10,101 nucleotides of DNA from Bacillota bacterium (GTDB lineage: Bacteria > Bacillota > Sulfobacillia > JAJZYS01 > JAJYTV01): positions 1 through 10,101 of the forward strand of contig JAJYTV010000046.1 of the NCBI GenBank assembly GCA_021792885.1. Direction: 5' to 3'. Shown here in pieces: positions 1 to 6,180 of the stretch. A program made the translations under genes and the position numbers. The notes under the pieces are model-generated. The model did no database searches. It saw only the letters and a program-made list of their open reading frames with translations, and was not told the origin of the DNA. Within the stretch, counting starts at the first letter, position 1. Each line of letters begins with the position of its first letter.

Positions 1-1
1 C

Positions 2-505
2 GCGGAGGACTCCTCGGTGGCGACGAAGGAGATCTCGGCGCTGATCTCGGCGATCCAGAAGAGCGTCCGGGAGGCGGTCGCGGCGATGGAGGCCTCAGGC
101 GCGCGCGTCGAAGACGGCACGCGCCTCGCCGGCCGCGCGGGGGAGGCGCTCGAGGAGATCCTCCTTGCGATGCGGGAGACGAACGGCTTCGCGCAGGACA
201 TCTCCGCGGCGGCCGAGGAGGTCTCGGCCAGCACGGTCGGGGCCGTCGACTCGATGGAGGGGATCGCCAGCGTGACCGAGGAGAACTCCGCCGCGACGCA
301 GGAGATGGCCGCGTTCGTCACCAGGGTGAACGGCCAGGTCCGGTCGGTTGCCGACATCTCCTCCAGGACGGCGGCGTCGGTGGAGGAGGTCAGCTCCACG
401 GCGGAAGAGGTCGGGGCCTCGGCCGAGGAGATCAATGCGACGGCGAAGACGCTCGCGCAGACCGCGAGGGAACTGCGCAGCCTTCTCGGTCGCTTCAAGG
501 TTTAG
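2..505 (+). CDS. Methyl-accepting chemotaxis protein, C-terminal part (5' end outside window)
   Basis: This is the distal part of a chemoreceptor signalling domain, which passes ligand state to CheA through CheW. The frame is open from base 2 to the TAG at 503-505, so the start lies upstream; the GTG at 17 is not a credible start. The visible part is an all-helical, Ala/Glu/Ser-rich coiled coil with heptad spacing. It includes a segment containing EENSAATQEM, typical of the second methylation helix where CheR and CheB act on Glu/Gln pairs, then further AEEV and SAEEI repeats, and it ends in LRSLLGRFKV, a common receptor terminus. The hairpin tip that contacts CheA/CheW would be just upstream of the window. 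No CheR-binding C-terminal pentapeptide is present. Sensor and membrane segments cannot be seen, so ligand and topology are unknown. cheW follows after 23 bases, so the two are probably co-transcribed. Confidence 0.88.
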   Translation, partial: AEDSSVATKEISALISAIQKSVREAVAAMEASGARVEDGTRLAGRAGEALEEILLAMRETNGFAQDISAAAEEVSASTVGAVDSMEGIASVTEENSAATQEMAAFVTRVNGQVRSVADISSRTAASVEEVSSTAEEVGASAEEINATAKTLAQTARELRSLLGRFKV

Positions 506-528
506 TCCGCAGCAGGGAGGACGAGGAG

Positions 529-1002
529 ATGGCCGACGGGACGCAGGTCCAGCTCGTGATCTTCGAACTGCAGGGAGAACTCTACGCCGTCGAGGCGGCA
601 CGGGTGCAGGAGATCGTGACGCGGCAGCCCGAGACGAGGGTGCCGCACACGCCGGGATACGTCGTCGGGATCATCAACCTGCGCGGTCGGGTCGTCCCGA
701 CGGTCGACCTCCTGCGCCGCTTCTCGCTCGGCGACGGCACCACGACGGCGACGCAGGTCGTGGTCGTCGAGCTGCGCGGCAACCTCGTCGGCTTCATCGT
801 CGACCTCGTCACCGAAGTCCTGAACGTGCCGCTGGGCAAGATGGAGCCGCCGCCCGAGACGGTCGTTTCGGGACCGGTGCGCTCCGTCTCCGCGATCCTC
901 GAACTCGGGGAGGGGCGCCTCGCGAGCGTACTCGACCTCGACCTCGCCTTCTCGCTCGAGGAGATGCAGCAGGAGGAGGCCCTGCAGGCGCGCCTCCCCT
1001 AG
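529..1002 (+). CDS. cheW: Chemotaxis coupling protein CheW
   Basis: CheW is the cytoplasmic adaptor that links chemoreceptors to the histidine kinase CheA in receptor arrays. The 157-residue product is the usual size for a single-domain CheW. It opens with a beta strand (VQLVIFELQGELYAV, residues 7-21) and the V-x-x-I-V motif around residues 26-30. It carries the family hallmark NLRGRVVPTVDL at residues 50-61, followed by strands around 76-95 and the closing LASVLDLDLAF near residues 131-141. The ATG at 529 has a good Shine-Dalgarno AGGGAGG about nine bases upstream. The last 16 or so residues form a Glu/Gln-rich tail beyond the core fold. The upstream receptor fragment supports a chemotaxis role; no cheA is visible in the window. 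A probable terminator follows, so this looks like the end of a transcription unit. Confidence 0.95.
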   Translation: MADGTQVQLVIFELQGELYAVEAARVQEIVTRQPETRVPHTPGYVVGIINLRGRVVPTVDLLRRFSLGDGTTTATQVVVVELRGNLVGFIVDLVTEVLNVPLGKMEPPPETVVSGPVRSVSAILELGEGRLASVLDLDLAFSLEEMQQEEALQARLP

Positions 1003-1047
1003 GCGGAAGGCCGCTTCGGGCGCAGCTTGCGCGCAATGGCCCCTCTT

Positions 1048-1080
1048 GCCGGTTGGCTTTTGCGGCCGACCGGTTTAGTT
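1048..1080 (+). terminator. Probable intrinsic terminator after cheW
   Basis: The arms 1049-1057 (CCGGTTGGC) and 1065-1073 (GCCGACCGG) pair over nine positions with a single G-U wobble around a seven-base loop, TTTTGCG. The right arm is followed directly by TTTAGTT (1074-1080), a short U-rich tail. A GC-rich stem followed by a U tract about 50 bases beyond the cheW stop fits Rho-independent termination, separating the receptor/cheW unit from the flagellar genes. The tail is interrupted by A and G, so efficiency may be modest. Two smaller hairpins without U tracts lie just upstream (1003-1014 and 1020-1032). Confidence 0.55.
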
Positions 1081-1085
1081 GCCCG

Positions 1086-1111
1086 TAAACTGCTTTCTTC
1101 ATGGCGAATGA
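1086..1111 (+). promoter_or_regulatory. Candidate sigma-28 (FliA/SigD)-type promoter
   Basis: TAAA at 1086-1089 is followed after 14 bases by GCGAATGA at 1104-1111. The flagellar sigma factor consensus is TAAA, a spacer near 15, then GCCGATAA, so the -35 matches but only about five of eight -10 positions agree. Position is the main support: it lies just after the cheW terminator, in a stretch with visibly lower G+C than its surroundings, and upstream of the first flagellar gene. I found no better sigma-70 or sigma-54 match there. Treat as a weak candidate. Confidence 0.25.
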
Positions 1112-1130
1112 GCGCGAACTGGGAGGAAAC

Positions 1131-1184
1131 ATGGCAGATTGCCGCGAAAGTTCGCCAATCGAGGAAAGCACCGGTAAAGGATGA
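1131..1184 (+). CDS. Possible 17-residue leader ORF coupled to the flagellar operon
   Basis: An ATG at 1131 is preceded by GGGAGG (1121-1126) at suitable spacing, one of the clearest ribosome binding sites in the window. The frame runs 17 codons (MADCRESSPIEESTGKG) and stops with TGA at 1182-1184, five bases before the preferred start of the next gene at 1190 and overlapping an alternative ATG at 1181. The peptide is hydrophilic, with no signal or membrane segment, and I recognise no family. Only about half of its codons end in G or C, unlike the strongly GC-ending codons of its neighbours, so the peptide sequence may not be under normal selection. It could be a leader peptide coupling ribosome entry to the rod gene, the remnant of a longer gene, or chance. 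Confidence 0.35.
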   Translation: MADCRESSPIEESTGKG

Positions 1185-1189
1185 CCGCC

Positions 1190-1957
1190 ATGGACATCGG
1201 GCTATCGGTTGCGACGAGTGGGCTCATTGCCACCCAGCAGGGTGTTTCCGTGTACGCGAACGATCTCGTGAATGCCAACACGTCCGCCTTCCAGGCGACG
1301 GCCCCGATCTTCGCCGGGCTTCCCGCGCAGCTCCAGCCGAACGCCGCGCTCGCCGCGGCGGTTCCGGGCGCGTCCGCGCAGCAGAGCCTCGGTTCGGGCG
1401 TCTACGTCGCGGGGCAGGAGCCGATGTCCTCCCCCCCGATCCAGACGACCGGCATCCCGACCGATCTCGCCATCACGGGCGGTGGCTACTTCGCCGTGCA
1501 GACGCCGGCGGGCGTCGCCTACACCCAGGACGGCCAGTTCAGCGTCGACGCGTCCGGCACGCTCGTGACGCAGACGGGACAGGTGGTGCTCTCGACCGCG
1601 GGCAAGCCGATCACGGTGCCGTCCGGGAGCGCCCAGTCGGTGCAGATCGACCCGCAGGGCAACGTGCTCGCGGGCGGCAAGTCGGTCGGGCAGGTCGGCA
1701 TCGCCCAATTCGCGAACCCGCAGGGCCTCGTGCCCGCGGGACAGAGCAGCTTCGTCGTCGGCCCGAACTCGGGCGCGCCGACGCTCGGCGCGCTGCCTGC
1801 AGGCGTCTCGCTCACGCCGGGCGCCGTGCTCGGCTCGAGCACGGACGTCTCCCAGACCCTCGTGGCGATGATGGACCTTTCCCGCAGCTTCGCGCTCGAC
1901 GCCAAGGCGGCCACCAACTCGAGCCAGATGCTGGCCTGGGCAGCGCAGATCTCCTGA
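1190..1957 (+). CDS. Flagellar hook-basal body protein, divergent FlgF/FlgG type
   Basis: This is an axial protein of the rod/hook superfamily, exported through the flagellar secretion channel and stacked in the rod. From the ATG at 1190 it is 255 residues, the size of FlgF or FlgG. The central FlgE/F/G core is clear at residues 91-141 (LAITGGGYFAVQTPAGVAYT, then GQFSVDASGTLVTQTGQVVL). The terminal helices that polymerise are recognisable but degenerate: the usual NNLANxNTxGF motif reads ANDLVNANTSAF (residues 23-34), and the usual LExSNV motif before the last helix reads LGSSTDV (214-220). I chose ATG 1190 over ATG 1181 because AAAGGA is correctly spaced before it and family members begin about three residues before the conserved Gly-hydrophobic step. 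It is the first full gene after the candidate promoter, and motA follows after 31 bases. FlgF versus FlgG cannot be settled without alignment; a second family member lies at 3591-4316. Confidence 0.85.
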   Translation: MDIGLSVATSGLIATQQGVSVYANDLVNANTSAFQATAPIFAGLPAQLQPNAALAAAVPGASAQQSLGSGVYVAGQEPMSSPPIQTTGIPTDLAITGGGYFAVQTPAGVAYTQDGQFSVDASGTLVTQTGQVVLSTAGKPITVPSGSAQSVQIDPQGNVLAGGKSVGQVGIAQFANPQGLVPAGQSSFVVGPNSGAPTLGALPAGVSLTPGAVLGSSTDVSQTLVAMMDLSRSFALDAKAATNSSQMLAWAAQIS

Positions 1958-1988
1958 CGCCCGACATCCGCTGAGAGGGGGTACGCGG

Positions 1989-2807
1989 ATGGACCTGATC
2001 ACTCCGATCGCATTCGTCTTCGCGGTCGCGGCGGTCGTCGCCGCGGACGTCCTCGACGGCGGCGCCATCCGCGCACTGATCAACATTCCGGCCATGGTGC
2101 TGGTACTGGGCGGCACGATGGGCGCCACCGTGATGAGCGTCGCGAACAGCGACCTGCGCAAGGTCCCTTCCTACCTCGCCAAGGTGCTGCGGCCGAAGCT
2201 GACCAAGATCGACCAGACGATCGAGGACGTCGCCGCGCTCGCCGAGGTGGCGCGCAGGGAGGGCCTCCTGCGCCTCGAGGACGAGCTCTCCAAGCGCACG
2301 GTCTCGCCGTTCCTCGCCCGCGGCGTGCAGTTGATCGTCGACGGCGCGGACGAGGAGCGGATTCGCCTTTTGCTGGAGCAGGAGCTCTCGATCTTCGAGA
2401 CGCGCGAGGCGAACGGCGCCATCTTCTTCGAGACGGCCGGCGGCTTCGCGCCGACGCTCGGCATCATCGGCACCGTCGTCGGCCTCGTCTCGGTGCTCTC
2501 CAACCTCTCGAACATCCAAAAGCTCGCGCCGTCGATCGCGACGGCGTTCATCGCCACGCTCTGGGGCGTCTCCTCCGCGAACCTCTTCTGGCTGCCGATC
2601 TCGAACAAGATGAAGAACACCCTGCGCGGCGAGGTGCAGGCCCGCGAGATGATCATCGAGGGCTGCATCGCCATCGCCGCCGGCCAGAACCCGCGCCTCA
2701 TCACCGAGCAGCTCGCCATCTACCGCGAAGAGAAGCGCGGCAAGAAGGGCCCGAAGGAAGCGGAGGGCGCCGAGGAATCGCCGGAGCTGAAGGTGGTGGG
2801 CAAGTGA
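1989..2807 (+). CDS. motA: Flagellar motor stator protein MotA
   Basis: MotA is the inner-membrane stator subunit that surrounds MotB and pushes on FliG as ions flow. The 272-residue protein has the expected four membrane segments: about residues 3-21, 30-50, 152-170 and 182-203. A large cytoplasmic loop between segments 2 and 3 includes the family signature ARREGLLRLE (88-97), the charged region that contacts FliG. The conserved proline-containing GGFAPTLGIIGTVVGLV (151-167) and the proline near residue 203 match the two prolines important for torque in MotA. The C-terminal tail from about residue 247 is Lys/Glu-rich and variable. A run of GAGAGGGGG lies seven bases before the ATG. The stop overlaps the motB start (GTGA), so the pair is translationally coupled. 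Ion specificity cannot be read with confidence from the sequence. Confidence 0.96.
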   Translation: MDLITPIAFVFAVAAVVAADVLDGGAIRALINIPAMVLVLGGTMGATVMSVANSDLRKVPSYLAKVLRPKLTKIDQTIEDVAALAEVARREGLLRLEDELSKRTVSPFLARGVQLIVDGADEERIRLLLEQELSIFETREANGAIFFETAGGFAPTLGIIGTVVGLVSVLSNLSNIQKLAPSIATAFIATLWGVSSANLFWLPISNKMKNTLRGEVQAREMIIEGCIAIAAGQNPRLITEQLAIYREEKRGKKGPKEAEGAEESPELKVVGK

Positions 2808-3586
2808 GCCGCAAGAGGGCTGCCGCCCACCAAGGCGGCGAAGGCGCGGGGATGATGCGCTGGCTTCTGACCTACGCCGACATGATCACGCTGCTGATGG
2901 TCTTCTTCATCGTGATGTACTCCCTCTCGCAGGTGGACAAGGCGCGCTACGAGGTGCTGATGCGGGCCCTGAAGCAGGTGCTCACCGGCCAGCAGGTCGT
3001 GACCCAGACCGGCGGCACGGTGCCGGTCCCGCCGCTGGCCATCGGCAAGGTTCCGACGCCGAGCCAGCAGGAGACCCAGACGCTGCAGAAGCTCGCGCAG
3101 GAGATCCGGCAGGCCGCGGCGCAGCAGGGCATCTCGGCGGACGTCTCGGTCACGGTGGCGACCGTGGGGGTCCGGGTCTCCTTCCGCAACGGCATCCTCT
3201 TCGACTCCGGCCACGCGACGGTCACCCCGCAGTCCTACCCGATCCTCGACCACCTCGCCACCATCCTGCAGGCCATCCCGAACGACGTGATCGTCGAGGG
3301 CTACACCGACTCCACGCCGATCGACACGGCGAAGTACCACTCGAACTGGGACCTCTCGGCGATCCGGGCGACCCGCGTGATCGAGTACTTCCTGGCCCGG
3401 GGCCTTGACCCGCTGCGCTTCTCGGCCCAGGCCTACTCCCAGTACCGGCCGATCGCGTCGAACGCGACGCCGCAGGGGAGGAGTCTCAACCGGCGCGTCG
3501 ACCTCGTGATCCTCAGGGCATCCCCGGCAGGGCTCGCGAAGCTCTTGCAGCAGGTGACGGGACAGGGCCAGAAAGGAGGCGGATAA
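2804..3586 (+). CDS. motB: Flagellar motor stator protein MotB
   Basis: MotB forms the ion-conducting core of the stator and tethers it to peptidoglycan. The 260-residue product begins with a basic cytoplasmic segment, then one membrane helix (about residues 20-41) that opens with LLTYADMITLLMVFF; Asp26 corresponds to the essential ion-binding aspartate (Asp32 in E. coli). A Pro/Gln-rich linker (about 62-92) probably includes the plug region. The OmpA-like peptidoglycan-binding domain spans about 120-238, with EGYTDSTPI (165-173), SNWDLSAIRA (180-189) and NRRVDLVI (229-236). The tail is Gly/Gln-rich. The start is GTG at 2804, overlapping the motA stop by four bases; the family-typical N-terminus SRKR follows at once, and coupling to motA explains the non-ATG start. 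The downstream rod gene begins four bases after the stop. Confidence 0.96.
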   Translation: MSRKRAAAHQGGEGAGMMRWLLTYADMITLLMVFFIVMYSLSQVDKARYEVLMRALKQVLTGQQVVTQTGGTVPVPPLAIGKVPTPSQQETQTLQKLAQEIRQAAAQQGISADVSVTVATVGVRVSFRNGILFDSGHATVTPQSYPILDHLATILQAIPNDVIVEGYTDSTPIDTAKYHSNWDLSAIRATRVIEYFLARGLDPLRFSAQAYSQYRPIASNATPQGRSLNRRVDLVILRASPAGLAKLLQQVTGQGQKGGG

Positions 3587-3590
3587 CGGG

Positions 3591-4316
3591 ATGATGCAAG
3601 GGGTCAACACCGCGGCGTCCGGGATGATCGCGGACGAGCAGTGGCAGCAGATCCTCGCGAACAACCTGGCGCAGATCGACACGACAGGCTACCGCAGCGA
3701 GTCGGCCGTGCTCGGCTCCTTCCCCCAGGTTCTGCTCTCGCGCAGCGGCGCCCAGCCCGCGGCGCTTCAGGTGGTCTCCATGGGCACGGGCCTCGTCGCG
3801 ACGGTGCCGAGCCTCGTGGAAGGCCCGCTGCAGCAGACGGGCCAGCCGCTCGACGTCGCGATCCAGGGCCAGGGCTTCTTCGCGGTGCAGGCGCCGAAGG
3901 GCGTCCTCTACACGCGGGCGGGGAACTTCTCGCTCGATGCGCAGGGGATGCTCGTCACGCCCCAGGGCTACCACGTCCTATCGACCGCAGGCACCCCGAT
4001 CCAGGCCGGGGCGGGTGCCCAGATCAACCCCAACGGGACCATCACCTACCAGGGCAAGACGGCGGGGCAGATCGCGGTCTTCAGCCCGACATCCGGGCAG
4101 ATCGCGGACGTGGGCGGCGGCTTCTTCCAGGCGACCGGCGCGGTGCCGCGCCTCGCGAACCCGCAGCTCGCGCCGGGCTACCTCGAGGGGTCGAACGTCT
4201 CGGCGCCCGAGGTGCTCGGGGCGATGATCCAGGTGCTGCGCCACTTCGAAGCCGGCCAGACGTTCCTGAACCAGGACACGACGACCCTCGACCAGTTCAT
4301 CCAGGTGGCGAGCTGA
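3591..4316 (+). CDS. Flagellar hook-basal body protein, FlgG/FlgF type
   Basis: This is a second rod-type axial protein of 241 residues, better conserved than the one at 1190. The N-terminal helix (MMQGVNTAASGM) leads to NNLAQIDTTGYR at 24-35, close to the superfamily NNLANxxTxGF motif. The FlgE/F/G core covers about 85-132 (PLDVAIQGQGFFAVQ, then LYTRAGNFSLDAQGMLVTPQ). The C-terminal signature GYLEGSNVSAPEVL sits at 196-209, and the last helix follows. Length and the MM start favour a distal-rod FlgG assignment, but FlgF is not excluded; with the gene at 1190 it probably supplies the FlgF/FlgG pair. AAGGAGG at 3573-3579 precedes the ATG by 11 bases, slightly long, so the second ATG at 3594 is also possible. 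It follows motB directly and ends one base before the transglycosylase start. Confidence 0.9.
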   Translation: MMQGVNTAASGMIADEQWQQILANNLAQIDTTGYRSESAVLGSFPQVLLSRSGAQPAALQVVSMGTGLVATVPSLVEGPLQQTGQPLDVAIQGQGFFAVQAPKGVLYTRAGNFSLDAQGMLVTPQGYHVLSTAGTPIQAGAGAQINPNGTITYQGKTAGQIAVFSPTSGQIADVGGGFFQATGAVPRLANPQLAPGYLEGSNVSAPEVLGAMIQVLRHFEAGQTFLNQDTTTLDQFIQVAS

Positions 4317-4317
4317 G

Positions 4318-4830
4318 ATGTCCTACCCATCGCTCTTCCCGCAAGGTCCGGTCCAGTCGACGGCGCAGGGGCTCGCCCAGAGCGTGGGCGCCGCCGCCGC
4401 CCGGGCGCCCTCCCCCGCCGCAGGCGGGGGGTCGCAGAACTTCGCCCAGGCGATCGCCGCCGCGGCGTCCGCGACAGGGCTCGACCCGCGCCTCTTGACG
4501 GCGGTCGCGAAGCAGGAGAGCGGGCTCGACCCCAGTGCCGTCTCACCGGTAGGGGCCGAGGGACTCATGCAGCTGATGCCGGGCACGGCGCAGGCGCTCG
4601 GGGTGCAAAACCCCTTCAACGCGACGCAGAACGCGCTCGGCGGCGCCACCTACCTCAAGGAGATGCTGACCCACTTCGGCGGCAACCTCTCGCTCGCGCT
4701 CGCCGCGTACAACGCGGGGCCGGGCGCCGTCGAGCAGTACGGCGGCATCCCGCCATACCCCGAGACCGAAGCCTACGTGAGGGGGGTGTTGCAATCCTAC
4801 GCATCGGCCCTGGACGGGCAGCCGGGCTAA
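4318..4830 (+). CDS. SLT-type lytic transglycosylase, probable rod-associated peptidoglycan hydrolase
   Basis: The product cleaves the glycan strands of peptidoglycan between MurNAc and GlcNAc, forming an anhydro end. It is 170 residues. Residues 1-40 are low-complexity, Ala/Ser/Pro/Gln-rich. The SLT (GH23-like) domain fills about 42-165: AVAKQESGLDPSAVSPVGA (62-80) with predicted catalytic Glu67, GLMQLMPGTAQ (82-92), and AYNAGPGAVEQYGG (130-143). There is no hydrophobic signal peptide or membrane anchor, so export through the flagellar secretion channel, as for rod-capping hydrolases such as FlgJ, is inferred from context. It sits between a rod gene and a hook gene, where a rod-clearing enzyme is needed, and starts one base after the upstream stop, implying coupling. 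There is no separate rod-cap domain, so it is not a canonical FlgJ. The family is certain; the flagellar role is likely. Confidence 0.9.
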   Translation: MSYPSLFPQGPVQSTAQGLAQSVGAAAARAPSPAAGGGSQNFAQAIAAAASATGLDPRLLTAVAKQESGLDPSAVSPVGAEGLMQLMPGTAQALGVQNPFNATQNALGGATYLKEMLTHFGGNLSLALAAYNAGPGAVEQYGGIPPYPETEAYVRGVLQSYASALDGQPG

Positions 4831-4866
4831 ACGCCCAGATCCGAACCTAGAAGGGATTGATCGCGG

Positions 4867-5820
4867 ATGATGCAGGCGCTTTCCAGCGCGGTAGCCGGCC
4901 TTGACGGCGAACAGACCGCGATGAACGTCATCGGCAACAACATCGCCAACGTGAACACGACGGGCTTCAAGTCGAGCTCAGTCAACTTCTCGACGCTCCT
5001 GTCCCAGGTGCTCTCGTCCGGCTCGGCGCCCGTGACGACGGCCGGCAAGCCCACCCTCGGCGGCACGAACCCGATGGCCATCGGCCTCGGGGTCGGGATC
5101 GGGTCGATCTCCCAGAACATGTCCCAGGGAAGCTTGCAGCAGACCGGAAACCCCCTCGACATCGCGATCCAGGGCAACGGCTTCCTGACGCTCTCGGGCG
5201 CCCAGGGGACCGTCTACTCGCGCGACGGCGGCCTCGAGATCGACTCGAACGGCAACCTCGTCCAGGCCTCGACCGGCTCGCTCGTCGAGGGCTGGCAGCC
5301 GACCATCACCTCGAACGGCACGACCCCGCCCTCCGACTCGGTGGGGACGTATACCGCGCCGACCTTCCCTGTCGCCTCCAGTTCCACGACGAACCTGCCC
5401 GGGCCGATCGTGATCCCGCAGACGATCACCACCACCGGCACCGGCACGACCCAGTACAACCTCGCCGCCGTGGCGATCGGCACGGACGGCACCATCACCG
5501 GGACCTACCAGAGCTCCACCGGCACCTCGCAGCAGGTCGTGCTCGGCCAGATCGCGATCGCGACCTTCCCGAACCAGAACGGCCTCGTGCCGGTCGCCGG
5601 CAACGCCTACACGACCGGACCGAACAGCGGCATCTCCTCCTTCACCGGCGCCGGCACCAACGGCGCGGGCTCCCTCGCGGTCGGGGCACTCGAGCAGAGC
5701 AACGTCAACATCTCGCAGGAGCTCACCAACATGATCGTGGCGGAGCGCTCCTACCAGGTCGACGCGAAGGTCATCACGACCGCCGACACCATGCTCCAGG
5801 CCCTGATCAACATCCAGTGA
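4867..5820 (+). CDS. flgE: Flagellar hook protein FlgE (short form)
   Basis: This probably encodes the subunit of the hook, the universal joint outside the cell. It has 317 residues. The N-terminus reads MMQALSSAVAGLDGEQTAMN, followed by GNNIANVNTTGFKSSSVNFS at 23-42; GFKxSxVxF after the NNIAN motif is characteristic of FlgE. The shared axial core PLDIAIQGNGFLTL is at 96-109. A Thr/Ser/Gly-rich segment, about 145-225, has few charges and corresponds to the surface-exposed variable hook domain. The end carries LEQSNVNISQELTNMI (275-290) and the closing helix. At 317 residues it is at the short end for FlgE and longer than most FlgG proteins, so a FlgG-like role is the alternative. The ATG at 4867 follows AGAAGGGA by about nine bases; the 36-base gap before it is one of the longer ones in the operon. 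No flgD hook-cap gene is seen nearby. Confidence 0.82.
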   Translation: MMQALSSAVAGLDGEQTAMNVIGNNIANVNTTGFKSSSVNFSTLLSQVLSSGSAPVTTAGKPTLGGTNPMAIGLGVGIGSISQNMSQGSLQQTGNPLDIAIQGNGFLTLSGAQGTVYSRDGGLEIDSNGNLVQASTGSLVEGWQPTITSNGTTPPSDSVGTYTAPTFPVASSSTTNLPGPIVIPQTITTTGTGTTQYNLAAVAIGTDGTITGTYQSSTGTSQQVVLGQIAIATFPNQNGLVPVAGNAYTTGPNSGISSFTGAGTNGAGSLAVGALEQSNVNISQELTNMIVAERSYQVDAKVITTADTMLQALINIQ

Positions 5821-6176
5821 TGGCGGGCTTGTTCGGCCCCGTGCAGGACATGCTCCAGGGCGCGCTCGAGGGACTCGCGATGCGCGGGCAGATCGCCGCG
5901 CAGAACATCGCGAACCTCGGCACGCCGGGCTACCAGGCGCAGGGCGTCACGTTCGCGGCGACGCTGCAGCAGGCGCTGCAGACGGGCTCCGTGGACCCGC
6001 AGGTCGTGACGCTCCCGGGCGCCATGAACCAGAGCGGCAACGGCGTCTCCCTCGAGCAGCAGCTCTCTCTCCTGAACCAGGTCGCCCTCGTGCAGCAGGG
6101 CGTCATGAACGGCATCGACCTCTCGCAGAAGGGCATGCACACGATCCTGCAAAACCTCGGCGGGCCGGGAGTGTGA
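5820..6176 (+). CDS. flgB: Flagellar basal body rod protein FlgB
   Basis: FlgB is a proximal rod subunit that packs on the FliE/MS-ring base. The 118-residue product, a little shorter than the usual 130-140, has an N-terminal helix, the motif QNIANLGTPGYQ at 28-39 (family form NIANxxTPGY), then GVTFAATLQQAL. A short middle section is followed by the C-terminal signature SGNGVSLEQQLSLLNQVAL (72-90), matching the family pattern gNxVdlExEm, and a final helix. The chosen ATG overlaps the flgE stop by one base (TGATG), a standard coupled arrangement; a GTG three bases earlier is possible but adds only one residue. No clear Shine-Dalgarno is present, so translation probably depends on ribosomes arriving from flgE. 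The next gene is fliE, not flgC, which usually follows flgB. Confidence 0.88.
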   Translation: MAGLFGPVQDMLQGALEGLAMRGQIAAQNIANLGTPGYQAQGVTFAATLQQALQTGSVDPQVVTLPGAMNQSGNGVSLEQQLSLLNQVALVQQGVMNGIDLSQKGMHTILQNLGGPGV

Positions 6177-6180
6177 TCGC

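Noticed and set aside
1051..1063. Possible sigma-54 promoter (GG then GC)
   Set aside because: GG to GC spacing here is nine bases rather than ten, the TGGCAC context is missing, and the stretch is part of the terminator hairpin.
1431..1437. Run of seven C in the first rod gene as a phase-variation tract
   Set aside because: Seven bases is short for known phase-variable C tracts, and such runs are expected by chance at this base composition; the reading frame is intact.
4065..4107. 13-base direct repeat GGGCAGATCGCGG, 30 bases apart
   Set aside because: Both copies are in frame and encode GQIA within the normal FlgG-type core; most simply chance plus codon bias, not a regulatory repeat.
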